Positions 61,080 to 64,000 of a DNA stretch of 64,000 nt are shown here, one piece after another. The stretch covers positions 744,001 to 808,000 of the forward strand of contig KV748211.1 in the NCBI GenBank assembly GCA_001692895.1. Reading direction: 5' to 3'. Source of the DNA: Cenococcum geophilum 1.58 (taxonomy: Eukaryota; Ascomycota; Dothideomycetes; Gloniales; Gloniaceae). The notes under the pieces are model-generated. The model did no database searches, was not told where the DNA came from, and saw nothing but the letters and a program-made list of their open reading frames with translations. How positions within the stretch are numbered: position 1 is the first letter of the stretch; each line of letters begins with the position of its first letter. The translations under genes were made by a program, and so were the position numbers.

Positions 61080-64000
61080 AACAGAGAGATTAGCTACTAA
61101 GACTACTAAGCTTGCTTACTTCGCAGCTAATACTTTATTTCATTAACTCTAACCTATAATATTAAAACGCGGAGTAATTTATATTAAAACTTATTATAAA
61201 GCATTAAAAGAATATACTAAGTCTACGCCTTTTAAAGCCTCCCTAGTAACCCTTCTCTTATTTTATCCTACCTAAATCAGAGGCTAGATCTATACGGCCT
61301 TTCTCTAAACTCTTAACTATTTTATACTTCTAGTTATATATCTATTAACCTTTATTAAGTTATTTATAGAGACTGTGCTAGGCTTATCGGATCCCATAGC
61401 CAAACCCATCTAGTTATTTTACTTAAATTTGTTAGAGAGCTGCCCTAAGTTCTAAGTATATCTAGTCTACTATAGAGCCTTTTCCGAGATATAAGTCTTA
61501 AAAGCCTCTACGATATCTATCCTTAAGCGTTTAGAATCTAATATGTCGTGCTAACTGCTAACTAAAAGACCGTTTATCTAAAGCGCTAAGTTTCTTATAA
61601 CTATTAGGCCGCAGCTAGACCTATCTTTCTATTAGGGGGTAGGCTGCTTACTAAAGTCTAAGATTAGCCTATTGGTAACAATATTACCTAGGGTTTTAGT
61701 ACGTACCGCCTTAATATATTTAAACTTTAAGTAGCTAAACTCCTCCTACTATAATATTAGCCATATCTTTAATTATTTAGCTAAATCCTAACTCACTTAT
61801 ATAAGCTTCCCAACTTAAGTTAATTCTAATATGCCATTAATAACATCTCCATTTACTATCGAATTATAATAATAGATCTTTTCCTCTTGCCTATTTATCT
61901 TAAGTAATATAAAATGGCTACCTTTACAGTTTAATAGGCAAAAGTACACTAGACGAGATTCCTCTCTATACTCTTTCTAGGCTTCTCTATAGAACGCTTT
62001 AACTTTCTTTCTCTAACCTACTAGAGGCCTAGTAACGCGTTTTATCTTACCGTTTTTACTAAATTTCTTAAATTAGTCTAGTGGGATACTATAACCGTAT
62101 CTTATAAAAGACGGTTTATCGGATATTATTATACTAGCCATTAAAAGCTATCTGTTAAACTATTTACCTTAGCGAAGCCTATTAAATATATTGTACGGTA
62201 GCTCTATTCCGTCTTCCATAGAGACACTATTATCTTCCTTAAGCTTCCGCTTGCCTAGGACTTTAGTATTAATATTCTCTATTAAATGGTTAACAGCAGC
62301 ATCTAAGGATCCCTTTGGTATCGCCTCCTATGCTAGAAATATCTACGTTAATCTATAAGCTTCTCTCTTTAAATAAGTAACTTACCACCTCTAGCGCAAA
62401 AGTAGCTATTAATTCCCTACACTCTTCTTCTAATATAAGACTCTCTACCGTTAGCGAAGTAAATAGGGAGTAAAGGTTAGGCTTTCCTTTGTTTATTAAC
62501 AGCTCTAACTATTAACTTAGAATTTAGAGCAGTCGCATACGCTTTAAGTCTGCCTAAATATCTTTAATTAGGATATCAAGTTGCTCCATATCTTTCTTAG
62601 TATACTCCCTACTTAAAATTGGTTTCTTAGCAGCTAATAGGTATTTAGGGGGCAGGCCGCTCACTAGATATTTAAGCTAAAGAGTATCCCTAGGCCAAGT
62701 TCTTTTACAAGCTTTATGCTTAGCTTATACCCTCTACTAAGCTGCGTATTAATCTACTTCCTTTATAATTATCTATTCCTCTTTATAATACTAATATCTA
62801 TCGAGTTGCCAGATCTGCTATAGTCTTCTCTTATAGTTAGTCTCCTAACGCCTCTAACCCACTTCCTAGGTTGCTTAGTTCTTATCTGCCGACCTTATAT
62901 TTTATCTAGTACGTAAATTAATGCGCCCCTGCGGTCTATTAGCTTATTCCTTTTAGTATAGATTATAACTTACGCCAGTTTAACCTGCCTATTATACTAC
63001 TCCTAAGCTCCTATATACTCTAGCATGTTAAATATTATAACTCTTTAGGTCTCGGAAAATCCCGCTTTTAGTATACGCATCTATATAGAGCCATCTAACC
63101 ACTTACCTAAATTTGGCAGGCTTAAAAGCTCCTTACTATCCGCCCGCAATATTTATAGGATCCTTAAGTAAACCGCCTTCGGAACCCCTTACTAATACTA
63201 GCTAAATCCGTGGATAATCTAAACTGCCTTAAGGACTATATCCCTTACTATAGTAACCTCTATAGGAGGCGAGCCTACGGTAGGGCTAGGTAATGAGGAA
63301 ATACTCTTAACCAATATTAGTATCTTCTCTCTATAGATCTCTTCCGTCTAAGGTAAGGTAAATATATTTCTTTCTATCTGTTGCGCCGGTGTAGCTAGGG
63401 CTACTATACTTAGCAATAGTGCTTAAGGTAGGGTGGTATGCCTCTCCAATTCCACAGGCTCTGGTTATTAATTTTAATCTCCATTTAATACTAGGGTGGT
63501 TCTAGATTCTAGGATTCCTTTCTTTATAGGTGCACTGCTAATCTATTGGCAACCTATTACCAATTCTACTCTTATAAAATCCTCTTTAGTAGCATTAACA
63601 CCATCGCCTAATTCGAGGTAGTATACTTCGACCTTATTATTATATATACCTTTATCCGGTGCCAGTAATGCAGTAGCATCTTTCCTAATCTTACTCTATC
63701 CATTACCATTTTAAAGAACTTTGCGTTTATCCTAATAGATTAGCATATCCCTAAACACCGGAGTAGCCGGTTAAGTTAAGCGATTAATACTAAGGCTACT
63801 TTTACTTTACTATAGATTAAGCTTGCCTAAAGGGTTGTCTTTCTTTACCTTAGCCTTAGCGGATTTTAGAGACTAATAGGAATAACCCTTATATCTTACG
63901 GACTTTGCAGCTTTATCCTCTATATCCTCCTGGAGCTGCTATAGCCCTCCAGTTACATCCTATATGCCGCCATTTATATTACTATACTCCAGGATTATAT
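61080..64000 (-). pseudogene. unidentified long protein relic running off the window
   Basis: The minus strand reads one long frame from the window edge: AAKSVRYKGYSYQSLKSAKA, KVEVYYLELGDGVNATKEDF and RVELVIGCQQISSAPIKKGI, then SLPSPTVGSPPIEVTIVRDI, LLSLPNLGKWLDGSI*MRIL and KQPRKWVRGVRRLTIREDY down to about 62780. A further readable stretch near 61160-61560 includes NLGQLSNKFK*NN*MGLAMG. Stops are Gln to stop type. The start is beyond 64000. No catalytic motif or transmembrane segment was seen, and the family is not recognised. Confidence 0.5.

Overview
The window looks like chromosomal DNA of a filamentous ascomycete (Pezizomycotina). Two intron-bearing genes occupy the first 5 kb: an AcuK-type Zn2Cys6 regulator of gluconeogenesis (+ strand) and, convergent with it, a riboflavin kinase (- strand). 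Both have ordinary base composition and intact GT-AG introns.

Near 5.2-5.3 kb the composition switches abruptly to TA-rich DNA that continues to the end of the window. Almost no open frame longer than 60-130 codons survives there, yet protein families can be read through dense in-frame TAG and TAA codons. The changes fit CAG/CAA to TAG/TAA, TGG to TAG and GAC to AAC, with CpG often retained. This is the expected footprint of repeat-induced point mutation (RIP) acting mainly on CpA. Everything from 5.3 to 64 kb is therefore annotated as relics, not functional genes.

Layout of the AT-rich block: hairpin/MITE-like elements (5.9-6.4 kb); a Tad1-like LINE (about 6.6-20.1 kb) split by a complete 8,024-bp Ty3/Gypsy element with 420-bp LTRs and a CGCTA target duplication; a complex satellite of about 500-bp units (20.1-22.2 kb); an LTR-like fragment (22.2-22.6 kb); a relic of a DUF3435 tyrosine recombinase (the family of Starship 'Captains') that continues in one frame through C2H2-type fingers into a chromodomain (about 23-26.5 kb); a coiled-coil relic and a membrane-protein relic (27-29.7 kb); a 4,918-bp Ty1/Copia element with 196-bp LTRs and a GGCTT duplication (30.8-35.7 kb); and a second Tad1-like LINE (about 35.7-42.4 kb).

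From 42.5 kb the relics are mainly of non-transposon or accessory type: a cyanovirin-N-like lectin, an Rds1-type ferritin-like stress protein, a nucleoside 2-deoxyribosyltransferase-like gene and two DUF3723-like genes, the second ending in about 64 copies of a 15-bp repeat coding for RLKQE. Two unidentified relics follow (60.3 kb +, and 61-64 kb - running off the window). A DUF3435 recombinase, cargo-like genes and DUF3723 on one side of a sharp composition boundary suggest a RIP-decayed Starship giant transposon, later invaded by retroelements. That is inference: no Starship boundary has been identified.
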